From Phreatobacter cathodiphilus (GTDB taxonomy: Bacteria > Pseudomonadota > Alphaproteobacteria > Rhizobiales > Phreatobacteraceae): a DNA stretch of 64,000 bases. Below the pieces are notes generated by a model that worked only from the letters and a program-made list of their open reading frames with translations, had not been told where the DNA came from and made no database searches. The stretch is taken from positions 496,001-560,000 of the forward strand of contig NZ_CP027668.1 of assembly GCF_003008515.1 (NCBI RefSeq). The letters run 5' to 3'. The position numbers and the translations under genes are program-made. Position 1 is the first letter of the stretch. Every line of letters begins with the position of its first letter. This document shows, one piece after another, positions 44,624 to 52,557 of the stretch.

Positions 44624-44742
44624 AGTAACTCAGAGGCAAAGGCGCCCGTCTTTCATCAGAGGGTGGGCACTTTTGTCGCTCATTTTTGTGCTGGAGGAGA
44701 GGGCGTTAGCGGACGCTGGTGGGACATATCCATCGTGCCATG

Positions 44743-44756
44743 CCAAAACGTTTTGG
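44743..44756. repeat. 14-bp perfect palindrome at the right end of the element
   Basis: CCAAAACGTTTTGG, followed by CAATTG. CAATTG also occurs at the left end right after TGGAAG. Possible recombinase, directionality-factor or regulator binding site. Confidence 0.55.
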
Positions 44757-44781
44757 CAATTGGGTGTGTCCTGTTAATAGT

Positions 44782-44787
44782 TGGAAG
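44782..44787 (+). repeat. right copy of 6-bp repeat (attR core)
   Basis: TGGAAG, in frame with the portal 3' part. Pairs with 31536-31541. Confidence 0.75.
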
Positions 44788-45162
44788 GCGCTGTCGCTGT
44801 CGCCGAAGGACATGGACTTCATGGAGGCCAAGCACGGCGCCGCCCGCGAGATCGCACTCGCCTTCGGCGTGCCGCCGCTGGTCCTCGGCATTCCGGGCGA
44901 CGCCACCTACGCCAATTACCAGGAGGCCAACCGCGCCTTCCACCGCGACACGGCTCTGCCGCTCGCCAGGCGGATCATCGGCGCGCTGACCGGCTGGCTG
45001 GTACCGGAGGGAACGCTCCACGCGACCCCCGACGAGGACGCCATCGGCGCCCTCCACGCCGAACGCGAGAGCCTGTGGCGGCGCATCGGCGCGGCGGGGT
45101 TCCTGTCGGACGGCGAGAAGCGCGAGGCGCTGGGTTATCCGCGGGAGCGGCCGGCGGTGTGA
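44782..45162 (+). pseudogene. GTA gp3 portal protein, C-terminal part
   Basis: Reads WKALSLSPKDMDFMEAKHGAAREIALAFGVPPLVLGIPGDATYANYQEANRAF..., the normal C-terminal third of HK97/GTA portal proteins, ending TGA 45160-45162. No own start or ribosome site. Fused to 30765-31541 it gives about 382 residues, the expected portal length. Confidence 0.93.
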
Positions 45163-45189
45163 GTGGGACGGAAGTGGGCGGTACGCATG

Positions 45190-45341
45190 CCCCTCACCCT
45201 TCCCTCTCCCCGCCCGCGGGGAGAGGGGGCAACAGCGTCGCGGCTCGTCGGCAACGTCGGTGCTTGGCATCCTCGTCTTCAAAGAGGCCCGTCGTCGAAG
45301 TCCCCCTCTCCCCGCCTGCGGGGAGAGGGAAGGGTGAGGGG
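45190..45341. repeat. pair of facing GC-rich palindromes
   Basis: CCCCTCACCCTTCCCTCTCC..GGGGAGAGGG (45190-45230) and a reversed relative (45301-45341, ending AGAGGGAAGGGTGAGGGG) face each other across about 70 bases and could also pair together into one long stem. Same family as at 52036 and 55583. Confidence 0.7.
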
Positions 45342-45378
45342 CAAGGGACTGCTTCATCCACCCCCCGAAAGGACCGCC

Positions 45379-45603
45379 ATGCTGCCCCAGGGTGCCGAAC
45401 CGGTCGTGCGCGCCTTCGTCGAGCGCGCCGACATCGCGGCGCTCTCACTGTTCATGTGGGCCGCCGTCACGACGGGGCTCCTCGTCTGGACGCTCAAGGA
45501 ACTCGCAGCCGCCAACCGCCGCTTCGACGCCTTCGTGCGCGAGCTCGCCCGCTTCAACGAGCGGGCCGGCCGCCGCCGGTCGCATGACGGGGAGGAGGCA
45601 TGA
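45379..45603 (+). CDS. small membrane protein in GTA locus (gp3.5 position)
   Basis: 74 residues; AAAGGA before ATG 45379. One membrane helix (IAALSLFMWAAVTTGLLVWTL) and a basic tail. It occupies the place of the small ORF between portal and prohead protease in GTA clusters. Function unknown. Confidence 0.65.
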   Translation: MLPQGAEPVVRAFVERADIAALSLFMWAAVTTGLLVWTLKELAAANRRFDAFVRELARFNERAGRRRSHDGEEA

Positions 45604-45724
45604 TCCCTCTCGTCTCGGATGCCGTTGACCGCCCGTTGACCCTGTCGCCAAGGCCGCGGCCGGCCTTAACGCCCCGCCAAGGACGGCACGGCCAGCATGG
45701 GCCGCGCGCAGGGAGCCCGCCGTC

Positions 45725-46255
45725 ATGCTGCCGAGAGCCTTCCTCCTCTTCATGGTGCCGATCGCCGGCCTCGCCGTGCTGCGGCCCGACGCTTTCGAGA
45801 CGCTGCTCGGCTTCGCCGTCCATCGCGCCCCGCCGGCCGCCACCGCCACCCCCGCCGCCGTCCCGGCCGGCGGCAACGGCGGCTATCCGGCCAAGCGCCT
45901 CTATGCCGGCCGCGACGGCCATGTCCGCGCCCGCGCCCGGGCCGACGGCCGCGCCTTCGACGTGCTGGTCGACACCGGCGCCACCATCGTCGCCTTGACC
46001 TGGGCGACCGGCCTCGATCTCGGCCTCGTCCGGCCGGGCATGGCCATGGACGCGCCCATGCAGACGGCCAACGGCCGCGTCATGGGCAAGCGCGTCACCA
46101 TTCCGCGCCTCGAGGTGGAGGGGCTCGCCGTCGCCGCCGTCGACGCCGTGGTGCTGCCGCAGGGCGCGCTGGCGGTGAACCTCCTCGGCATGAGCTACCT
46201 GTCGAAGCTGCGCCGTTTCGAATTCGCCCAGAACACCCTGCTTCTGGAGCAATAG
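45725..46255 (+). CDS. retropepsin-like aspartic protease (TIGR02281 type)
   Basis: 176 residues with an N-terminal membrane helix (FLLFMVPIAGLAVL). The catalytic motif VDTGATIVALT and LLGMSYLSKLRRFEF fit the clan AA, TIGR02281 family. Such proteases are periplasmic or membrane-anchored. Unusual within a GTA cluster, possibly simply a host gene nested there. Confidence 0.82.
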   Translation: MLPRAFLLFMVPIAGLAVLRPDAFETLLGFAVHRAPPAATATPAAVPAGGNGGYPAKRLYAGRDGHVRARARADGRAFDVLVDTGATIVALTWATGLDLGLVRPGMAMDAPMQTANGRVMGKRVTIPRLEVEGLAVAAVDAVVLPQGALAVNLLGMSYLSKLRRFEFAQNTLLLEQ

Positions 46256-46293
46256 CCGCCCTCCCGCGGGAGGGCATTCCGCGGGACATCGCC

Positions 46294-46491
46294 ATGATCC
46301 AGACCCTTCTCCACCGGCTGCGGCCGGAACGGACGCCCACGCCCGCCGTCGACCCGATCCGCCGCTTCGTCGAGACGCTCGCCAGGCTCGAGGAGCGCCG
46401 CCCGCCGCCGCCGCGGGGCGGGGGCGGGCGCATCAGCGCCCTCGATCTCGTCGCCGCGCCCTTTGCCCGTTCGCCGCGGAGCCCGTCATGA
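46294..46491 (+). CDS. small basic protein before prohead protease
   Basis: 65 residues, stop overlapping the protease ATG by 4 bases. Arg/Pro-rich (LLHRLRPERTPTPAVDPIRRFVETLARLEERR). No family recognised. Coupling to the protease supports reality. Confidence 0.5.
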   Translation: MIQTLLHRLRPERTPTPAVDPIRRFVETLARLEERRPPPPRGGGGRISALDLVAAPFARSPRSPS

Positions 46492-46946
46492 GCCCCGCCA
46501 CGGCCTATCCCCCGGCGCGGCTCGACCCCGTGACCGGCATCTTCACCGGCTACGCCTCACTCTTCGGCATTCCCGACGCGCAGAACGACGTGGTCGAGCG
46601 CGGCGCCTTCTCGGCCTCGCTGCTGCGCCGCGGCACTGCCGGCATCCGCATGCTGTGGCAGCACGACCCGGCCGAGCCCATCGGCACCTGGCTGTCTCTC
46701 GCGGAGGACCCGGTCGGCCTGCGCGTCACCGGTCGGCTGGTGACCCTCACCGCGCGGGGCCGCGAGGCACGCGACCTGCTCGCGGCCGGCGCCGTCGACG
46801 GCCTCTCCATCGGCTTCAAGGCGGTGCGCGCCGAGCGCCGCCGCCGCGACGGACCGCGACGGCTCATCGAGGTCGATCTCTGGGAGGTCTCGGTCGTCAC
46901 CTTCCCGGCGCTCGCCGGGGCGCGGGTGACGCGGGTCGCGGCCTGA
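46488..46946 (+). CDS. GTA gp4, HK97-type prohead protease
   Basis: 152 residues. FTGYASLFGIPDAQNDVVERGAF, MLWQHDPAEPIGTW (catalytic His) and AGAVDGLSIGFKAV (catalytic Ser) are the S78 protease hallmarks. It cleaves the capsid delta domain during maturation. Confidence 0.93.
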   Translation: MSPATAYPPARLDPVTGIFTGYASLFGIPDAQNDVVERGAFSASLLRRGTAGIRMLWQHDPAEPIGTWLSLAEDPVGLRVTGRLVTLTARGREARDLLAAGAVDGLSIGFKAVRAERRRRDGPRRLIEVDLWEVSVVTFPALAGARVTRVAA

Positions 46947-46979
46947 CCCGAACCATCTGCCACTGGTCACCTCCCTGAG

Positions 46980-47003
46980 CCCCGCCTTCGCGCGGGGTTT
47001 TTT
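46980..47003 (+). terminator. internal terminator hairpin before the capsid gene
   Basis: CCCCGC-CTTCGC-GCGGGG directly followed by TTTTTT. Lies between prohead protease and capsid genes on the same strand. Confidence 0.75.
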
Positions 47004-47036
47004 GCGTTTCTCCACCCCCAAGACCCCGAGGACCCC

Positions 47037-48293
47037 ATGCCCGAGATCCACTGCGACGCCTCCCCCGAGATCAAGACCATCCTGCCGCACGAGGCGCAGG
47101 TGACCCATCATGAGGTCATGCGCCTGTTCGAGACCTTCAAGGAGGCCAACGACACCCGCCTCGCCGAGATCGAGCGGCGCGCGAGCGACGTCCTCACCGA
47201 GGAGAAGCTTGCCCGCCTCGACAGGGCGCTCGACGAGCGGCTCGCCCGCCTCGACCGCCTGGCGCTGGAGGCGCGCCGGCCGGCCCTCGCCCCCGAGCGT
47301 CGTGACGGACGGGCCGGCGCCAGCGAGCACAAGGCCGCCTTCGAGGCCTATATCCGCTCCGGCGAGACCACCGGCCTCAGGACGCTGGAGACCCGCGCCC
47401 TGTCGGTCGGCTCGGGCCCCGACGGCGGCTATCTCGCCCCGCCGGAGATCGAGGCGACGGTGACGCAGCGCCTTTCGGCGCTCTCGCCGATCCGCGCCAT
47501 CGCCGGCATCCGCCAGGTGTCGGGCGCCACCTTCAAGCGGCCCTTCGCCCGCACCGGCCCGGCCACCGGTTGGGTCGGCGAGGCGGCGGCGCGCGCGCAG
47601 ACCGACAGTCCCGTGCTCGCCGAGCAGGTCTTCCCGGCCATGGAGCTCTACGCCATGCCGGCGGCGACCCAGACCCTCATCGACGACGCGGCGGTGGATA
47701 TCGAGAGCTGGATCGCCGGCGAGGTCGAGACCGTCTTCGCCGAGCAGGAGGGTGCCGCCTTCGTCTCCGGCAACGGCGTCAACAAGCCGACCGGCTTCCT
47801 CACCCAGACCCTCGTCGCCAACGGCGCCTGGGAATGGGGCAAGATCGGCTTCACCGTGACCGGCGAGGCCGCCGCCTTCCCCGAGGACGACCCGGCCGAC
47901 GTGCTCTTCGACCTGATCTATGCGCTGAAGGCGGGGTTCCGGCAGAACGGCCGCTTCGTCATGAACCGCAAGACCCAGGCGGTGGTGCGCAAGATGAAGG
48001 ACGGCTCGGGCGCCTATGTCTGGTCGCCGCCGGCCCAGGCCGGCGGGGCGGCCGGCCTCTTCACCTTCCCCGTCACCGAGGCCGAGGACATGCCGGACAT
48101 CGGCGCCGGCACCACGCCCATCGCCTTCGGCGACTTCCGCCGCGGCTATCTCGTGGTCGACCGGCTCGGCCTGCGCATCCTGCGCGACCCCTATTCGGCC
48201 AAGCCCTACGTGCTGTTCTACACGACCAAGCGCGTCGGCGGCGGGGTGGCGGACTACGACGCCATCAAGCTCCTGAAGGTGGCGGCGAGCTGA
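47037..48293 (+). CDS. GTA gp5, HK97-family major capsid protein
   Basis: 418 residues. N-terminal coiled delta domain (about 20-95, rich in ERRASDVLTEEKLARLDRALDERL), then the HK97 fold (LSVGSGPDGGYLAPPEI; FVSGNGVNKPTGFLTQ; YDAIKLLKV end). The delta domain would be removed by gp4. Capsid of the GTA particle. Confidence 0.94.
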   Translation: MPEIHCDASPEIKTILPHEAQVTHHEVMRLFETFKEANDTRLAEIERRASDVLTEEKLARLDRALDERLARLDRLALEARRPALAPERRDGRAGASEHKAAFEAYIRSGETTGLRTLETRALSVGSGPDGGYLAPPEIEATVTQRLSALSPIRAIAGIRQVSGATFKRPFARTGPATGWVGEAAARAQTDSPVLAEQVFPAMELYAMPAATQTLIDDAAVDIESWIAGEVETVFAEQEGAAFVSGNGVNKPTGFLTQTLVANGAWEWGKIGFTVTGEAAAFPEDDPADVLFDLIYALKAGFRQNGRFVMNRKTQAVVRKMKDGSGAYVWSPPAQAGGAAGLFTFPVTEAEDMPDIGAGTTPIAFGDFRRGYLVVDRLGLRILRDPYSAKPYVLFYTTKRVGGGVADYDAIKLLKVAAS

Positions 48294-48366
48294 TCCGGCA
48301 TCGGCCGGACTGATCCGGCCCGGCAGGCCGGCTAGGCTTTAAGGCCTCGGCCTGCCGGAGGCTGCC

Positions 48367-48704
48367 ATGCTTATCGGGACGCGGGTTCTGACGCTGACGA
48401 CGGCCACCGGCGACCTGCCGGTGCCGGTGAGCATCTTCGTGCCTGCCGAGGAGGGCGGCGCTTGGCAGTGCCGCTACGAGATCGGCTGGCCGGATGCGCT
48501 CCGGGAGAGTGCTGCCTCAGGGTTCGACGCGTTGCAGGCGCTGCATCTGGCGATGCAGAAGATCGCCGTCGAACTCTACGCGAGTGTGACGCCCATCGGG
48601 AGGGTCGCCTGTCGTGGCCGGGGCAGGGCGCCGGCTACGGCTTCCCGATGCCCAAGGGCGGCCGCGACCTCCTCGTCGGATACGACAAGGAATTCGACGC
48701 CTGA
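48367..48704 (+). pseudogene. DUF6968-like gene with 2-bp frameshift
   Basis: The first 74 codons (MLIGTRVLTLTTATGDLPVPVSIFVP; WQCRYEIGWPDALRESAASG; LAMQKIAVELYAS) match the DUF6968 pattern. After AGTGTGAC at 48584-48590 the family sequence continues in another frame (REGRLSWPGQGAGYGFPM... to TGA 48702-48704). Removing one GT from the GTGT at 48584-48587 restores one frame of 111 codons. Pseudogene or sequencing error. Confidence 0.7.
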
Positions 48705-48709
48705 CAGCC

Positions 48710-49564
48710 TCAGTTCCCGCCGCGGTCGATCCGTGCCCAGGGCGGCAGGCCCTGCCGCTCGGGAGCGCGCGGCGGAGGAAGGGTGGCGACGCGGGGATTG
48801 GCGGGCGCGCGGCTCTCGCCGGTCGCCACCGCCCCGCGGATCCAGGACGCGATGGGCACCACCGGCATGGCCACCGTCAGCGAGCCGCAGCCCCGCGTCT
48901 CCGGCGGCCCGGAGACGAGGCTGACGACGCCGACGACGCTGCCGCCGGCGAGCGCCGGCCCGCCGGAATCGCCCTGGCAGGCCGAGGGGCCGAAGCCGCG
49001 AGCGAGCATCTGCATGTCGCCGAGGGCCGTATAGCCGGAGGGCGAGCGCTGCAGCACCGGCAGGGTCACCCGCCGGAGCTGGCCGGCGCTCCTCATGCTG
49101 TCGAGCTGCTGGCGGCCGAAGCCGGCGATGGTGACGCGGCTGCCCGGGGCGGGATCCCGCCCGCCGATCCGCGCCGGCGCGAAACCGGCCGGCGGCAGGT
49201 CGCGCATGGTCAGCACCGCGACGTCGATGGGCGCCGTCGCGCCCGTCGGGCCACGCACGCCCGGATGACCCGCGGCGGCGACCACCGGCGTCAGGGCGAT
49301 GATGCGGCCCTGGCGGATGAAGGCGACGACCGCGAGCCGGGCGCCGGCGACGCAATGGGCGGCGGTCAGCACGCTGCGCCGGCCGATCAGCGTGCCGGTG
49401 CAGCCGTTGGCGTCGCCCGTGACGATCAGCACCGAGGAGCGGGCGAGGGCATCGCCCGGTCCGACGGCACTGCCGCCGATGATCGCCCCGGCCGGCGTCG
49501 CGGCGAGGCCGGCCGCCAGTGCGGCGCCGGCCAGAAGCGAACGTGCGGGAGACAGGACACGCAT
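48710..49564 (-). CDS. trypsin-like serine protease, secreted (second of a pair)
   Basis: 284 residues with signal peptide (SLLAGAALAAGLAATPAGA). Catalytic triad: His in VLTAAHC, Asp in APIDVAVLT, Ser in CQGDSGGPAL. Pro-rich tail. Its ATG overlaps the stop of the other protease (TGATG), so the pair is co-translated. On the strand opposite to the GTA genes. Confidence 0.9.
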   Translation of the reverse strand: MRVLSPARSLLAGAALAAGLAATPAGAIIGGSAVGPGDALARSSVLIVTGDANGCTGTLIGRRSVLTAAHCVAGARLAVVAFIRQGRIIALTPVVAAAGHPGVRGPTGATAPIDVAVLTMRDLPPAGFAPARIGGRDPAPGSRVTIAGFGRQQLDSMRSAGQLRRVTLPVLQRSPSGYTALGDMQMLARGFGPSACQGDSGGPALAGGSVVGVVSLVSGPPETRGCGSLTVAMPVVPIASWIRGAVATGESRAPANPRVATLPPPRAPERQGLPPWARIDRGGN

Positions 49565-50307
49565 CAGGAACCTCCAAGGCCGCGAACGGCTTCCTCGATC
49601 CAACGCCGGTGGGGGGCGACGGGCACCGTGCCCGTCAGGGCGCCGCAGCGGGCGGCGCCGCGCCCGGTCGTCCAGCTCACGATACCCGATACGACGGGAC
49701 GCCCCGCTTCGGATGCATAGACGGGCCCGCCGGAATCGCCCGTACAGGCGCCGAGCGCCGCCCCCGCCGGCCCGGTGAGCCGCACCTGGTAGGTCGAGGG
49801 GCGCCCGGTGACCGTCAGGGCGGCCGAGCGCAGGGTGCCGGCGCTGCGCGCGTCGCCCTCCGCCGAGGGGCCGAAGCCGACCAGCCGGATCGGCGCGCCG
49901 GCCGCAGGCAGGGCGCCGCCGGCGAGCGCCGCCGGCCGGCGGCCGTGGCCGATGGGCTGCGCCGTGCGGATCACCGCGAGGTCCACCGCCGTGCGCCGCG
50001 CCTGCCAGTCGGCGCGGCGGTAGGCCGGATGCACGCGACGGTCGACGATCTCGTTGATCAGCGGCTGCCGCCCGGGGCCGAAGATGAGAATGGCGATGCG
50101 GCCGGCGCCCTCGACGCAGTGGGCGGCGGTCAGCACCAGCCTGTCGCCCAGCACCGCGCCGGTGCAGAAGCCCTGGCCGCCCGTGATGATCACCGTCTGG
50201 GCGGCGACAGGGTCGCCGTCCGCGACCGGCGCACCGCCGATCACCGCCGCAGCCGGCGTCGCACCGGCGAGAGCGAGCGCCGCCAGCGCCCGGAAAGTCC
50301 AATGCAC
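49564..50307 (-). CDS. trypsin-like serine protease, secreted (first of a pair)
   Basis: 247 residues with signal peptide (WTFRALAALALAGATPAAA) and propeptide-like VIGGAPV. Triad: His in VLTAAHC, Asp in TAVDLAVIR, Ser in CTGDSGGPVY. First gene of a two-protease operon nested between capsid and head-tail connector genes. Confidence 0.9.
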   Translation of the reverse strand: MHWTFRALAALALAGATPAAAVIGGAPVADGDPVAAQTVIITGGQGFCTGAVLGDRLVLTAAHCVEGAGRIAILIFGPGRQPLINEIVDRRVHPAYRRADWQARRTAVDLAVIRTAQPIGHGRRPAALAGGALPAAGAPIRLVGFGPSAEGDARSAGTLRSAALTVTGRPSTYQVRLTGPAGAALGACTGDSGGPVYASEAGRPVVSGIVSWTTGRGAARCGALTGTVPVAPHRRWIEEAVRGLGGS

Positions 50308-50451
50308 GTCGTCACCTCGGTTCGGGGTCGGGTCCGAGAAGGCCCGTGCCCGTCGCCCGTGTCAACACGAAGGCGGCGGGCGGCGACCACACGCCGTCGT
50401 GAACCGCGACGCCCGTCACCGCCACGCATCACCAGCACCCGCGAGGCCCCG

Positions 50452-51024
50452 ATGAGCCTGATCCTCACCTCCCCCCCGGCCGCCGAGCCGCTCTCCCTCG
50501 CCGAGCTCAAGGCTTTCCTGCGGGTCGACGGCACCGAGGAGGACGGGCTGATCGGCTCGGTCGCGAGTGCCGCCCGAGCCCATCTCGAGGCGATGACGGG
50601 GCGCGCCTTCGTCACCCAGGGCTGGCGCATCCTGCGCGACGCCTGGCCGCCGACGGGGCTCCTCGCCCTGCCGCTCGGGCCGGTGCAGAGCCTCGACGCC
50701 GTCACCGTCACCACGGCGGAGGGTGCGGTTTCCGTGCCCACCGACCGCTTCCGCCTCGACGGCACCGCCGTGCCGCCGCGTCTCGCCTGGCGGGTGGGGG
50801 AGGTGCCGCAGCCCGCCCCGCGGCTCGCCGGCATCGCGCTCGACGTCACGGCCGGCTTCGGCCCGCCGGAGGACGTGCCGGCACCGCTCCTGCAGGCGCT
50901 GCGGCTCCTCGCCGCCTACTGGTTCGAGAACCGCTCGCTGGTCACCGTCGGTCACGAGGTCGCGGTCATGCCGCGCATGGTCCAAGACCTCGTCGCCCCC
51001 TTCGTCGCGCGGAGGGTGGCATGA
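50452..51024 (+). CDS. GTA gp6, head-tail connector (adaptor) protein
   Basis: 190 residues. SLILTSPPAAEPLSLAELKAFLRVDGTEEDGLIGSVASAARAHLEAMTGRA is the head-tail connector (gp6/DUF3199-like) pattern, with an ASYWFENRS-like LLAAYWFENRSLV near the end. It bridges portal and head closure protein. Stop overlaps the next start by 4 bases. Confidence 0.9.
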   Translation: MSLILTSPPAAEPLSLAELKAFLRVDGTEEDGLIGSVASAARAHLEAMTGRAFVTQGWRILRDAWPPTGLLALPLGPVQSLDAVTVTTAEGAVSVPTDRFRLDGTAVPPRLAWRVGEVPQPAPRLAGIALDVTAGFGPPEDVPAPLLQALRLLAAYWFENRSLVTVGHEVAVMPRMVQDLVAPFVARRVA

Positions 51025-51341
51025 ACCCTGGAGCCTTCCGCCACCGCCTCTATGTCGAGGCGCCCTACGAGCTGCCGGACGGCGCCGGCGGCGTCACCCG
51101 CGCCTACGAGACCCTCGCCCTCGTCTGGGGGCTGATCGAACCGCTCGGCGGCACCGAGGCGATGAGCCAGGAGCGCCTCGCCCAGCGGCTCACCCACCGC
51201 ATCACCATCCGGGCCTTCACCGGCCTGACGGGCGCCCACCGGCTTCGCAAGGGCGCCCGGATCTTCGAGATCCGCGCCATCCGCGAGGACCTGCCGGCGC
51301 GTCGCCTCATGACCCTTCACTGCGAGGAGATCGCCCCATGA
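51021..51341 (+). CDS. GTA gp7, phage head closure protein
   Basis: 106 residues. FRHRLYVEAPYELPDGAGGVTRAYETLALVWGLIEP and HRITIR are typical of the SPP1 gp16/HK97 gp7-type head closure family. ATGA overlap with gp6. Confidence 0.9.
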   Translation: MNPGAFRHRLYVEAPYELPDGAGGVTRAYETLALVWGLIEPLGGTEAMSQERLAQRLTHRITIRAFTGLTGAHRLRKGARIFEIRAIREDLPARRLMTLHCEEIAP

Positions 51342-51613
51342 AGCCCTCCGTCACCGTCGCCTTTGGCGGCCTCTCCGCCGATGCCCGCCTGCCGGGCTGG
51401 ACGACGCCCTTTCTCGTCCGCCTCGCCGACCGGTTCCGGGTCGAGGCCGCCAATGGCGGGCCGCCGGTGCGCCTCGTCCGCCGCGACGGCGGCGGCCTGG
51501 CCCTCGTCGACGCCGCTGACGAGGCTTTCGCCCGCGAGTTCGGCACGCAGGGCCGGCCCGCCGCGCCGCGGCTGGGGCCCGCCGCCGACCGCGTCCGCGC
51601 AGGGAGCCTGTGA
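51338..51613 (+). CDS. small GTA-cluster protein, unknown
   Basis: 91 residues, overlapping both neighbours by a few bases. Hydrophilic, Arg/Asp-rich (LVRLADRFRVEAANGGPPVRLVRRDGGGLALVD). No known domain. Tight overlap supports reality. Confidence 0.6.
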   Translation: MKPSVTVAFGGLSADARLPGWTTPFLVRLADRFRVEAANGGPPVRLVRRDGGGLALVDAADEAFAREFGTQGRPAAPRLGPAADRVRAGSL

Positions 51614-52020
51614 TGGCTCCCGCCTCGCTCGCCCTCCGCCGGGCGCTGCGCGACGGGCTTCTCGCCCACGCCCCGCTGGTCGCGGCCCTCGGCGGGCCGA
51701 AGATCTGGGACGAACCGCCGCGCGACGCCGCCTTTCCCTATGTGACGCTCGGCGAGGCCCGCGTCACCGACTGGTCGACCGGCTCGTCCTCCGGCCACGA
51801 ACATGCCCTCACCTTGCACGTCTGGTCGCGCCAGGGCGGCCAGACCGAGGCGCAGGTGGTGGCGGGCGAGATCGTCGCTGCGCTCGAGCAGGTGCCGCTC
51901 AGCCCCGCCGGCCACCGCCTCGTCAACCTGCGCTTCGCCACCGCCGACATCCGCCGCGAGGACGATGGCCGCACCTTCCACGGCGTGGTCCGCTTCCGCG
52001 CGGTCACCGAGCCGGGGTGA
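51613..52020 (+). CDS. GTA gp8, tail terminator (DUF3168)
   Basis: 135 residues from ATG 51613 (TGATG overlap). SLALRRALRDGLLAHAPLVAALGGPKIWDEPPRDAAFPYVTLGE is the DUF3168 start; HALTLHVWSRQGGQTEAQVV the middle. Caps the tail tube. Confidence 0.9.
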   Translation: MAPASLALRRALRDGLLAHAPLVAALGGPKIWDEPPRDAAFPYVTLGEARVTDWSTGSSSGHEHALTLHVWSRQGGQTEAQVVAGEIVAALEQVPLSPAGHRLVNLRFATADIRREDDGRTFHGVVRFRAVTEPG

Positions 52021-52035
52021 GGACAACGAGGCGCC

Positions 52036-52078
52036 GCTCACCCTAACCCTCTGCCCGCCAGCGGGGAGAGGGAAGGGA
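52036..52078. repeat. GC-rich intergenic palindrome
   Basis: GCTCACCCTAACCCTCTGCCCGCCAGCGGGGAGAGGGAAGGG, related to the repeats at 45190 and 55583. Confidence 0.6.
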
Positions 52079-52132
52079 CGGGCATCGCCTGTCGCTCCCC
52101 GCCAACGCCGACCAACCCACAAGGAGATCGCC

Positions 52133-52540
52133 ATGGCCGCCCAGAAGGGGAAGGACCTGCTCGTCAAGATCGCCGACGGCGCCGGCTTCGTCACCGTCGC
52201 GGGCCTGCGCTCGCGCCAGCTTCGCTTCAACGCCGAGACCGTCGACGTCACCCATGCCGAGAGCGCCGGGCGCTGGCGCGAGCTCCTCGGCGGCACCGGC
52301 GTCAAGCGCGCCGCCGTTTCCGGCTCCGGCATCTTCCGCGACGAGGCCTCCGACGCGCTGATGCGCCAGGTCTTCTTCGACGGGGCGGTGCGCGACTTCC
52401 AGGTCGTCGTGCCGGATTTCGGCACCGTCGAGGGCGCCTTCCAGATCACCGCGCTGGAATTTGCCGGCAACCACAACGGCGAGGTCACCTACGACCTGGC
52501 GCTGGAGAGCGCCGGCCCGCTCGCCTTCACCGCCGCCTGA
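52133..52540 (+). CDS. GTA gp9, major tail (tube) protein
   Basis: 135 residues, AAGGAG upstream. AQKGKDLLVKIADGAGFVTVAGLRSRQLRFNAETVDVTHAES matches the TP901-1-type tail tube family; YDLALESAGPLAF is the end. Polymerises into the tail tube. Confidence 0.92.
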   Translation: MAAQKGKDLLVKIADGAGFVTVAGLRSRQLRFNAETVDVTHAESAGRWRELLGGTGVKRAAVSGSGIFRDEASDALMRQVFFDGAVRDFQVVVPDFGTVEGAFQITALEFAGNHNGEVTYDLALESAGPLAFTAA

Positions 52541-52557
52541 GCCGAGGGAGAAAACCC

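Larger units (their letters stand above)
31536..44787 (+). mobile_element. 13.2-kb serine-recombinase element inserted in the GTA portal gene
   Basis: Bounded by TGGAAG repeats (31536-31541 and 44782-44787); the net insertion is 13,246 bp. Removing one copy plus the insert fuses codon 259 of the portal in frame to GCG 44788, reading LDWK-ALSLSPKDMDFMEAK, the normal portal continuation. The recombinase gene starts about 50 bases inside the left end. Cargo genes have visibly lower GC in parts (33.2-35.2 kb and 37.6-39.6 kb). No conjugation or capsid genes seen, so transfer would need help. It carries candidate defence genes and a helicase/RNase H module. Confidence 0.88.

Noticed and set aside
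31536-44787. Intein or group I/II intron in the portal gene
   Set aside because: No splice motifs, no reverse transcriptase or homing nuclease in frame; the left frame stops three codons into the insert and a serine recombinase with direct repeats explains the structure better.
31536-44787. Insertion into a tRNA gene or a transposon with inverted ends
   Set aside because: No tRNA at either end, no terminal inverted repeats and no DDE transposase.
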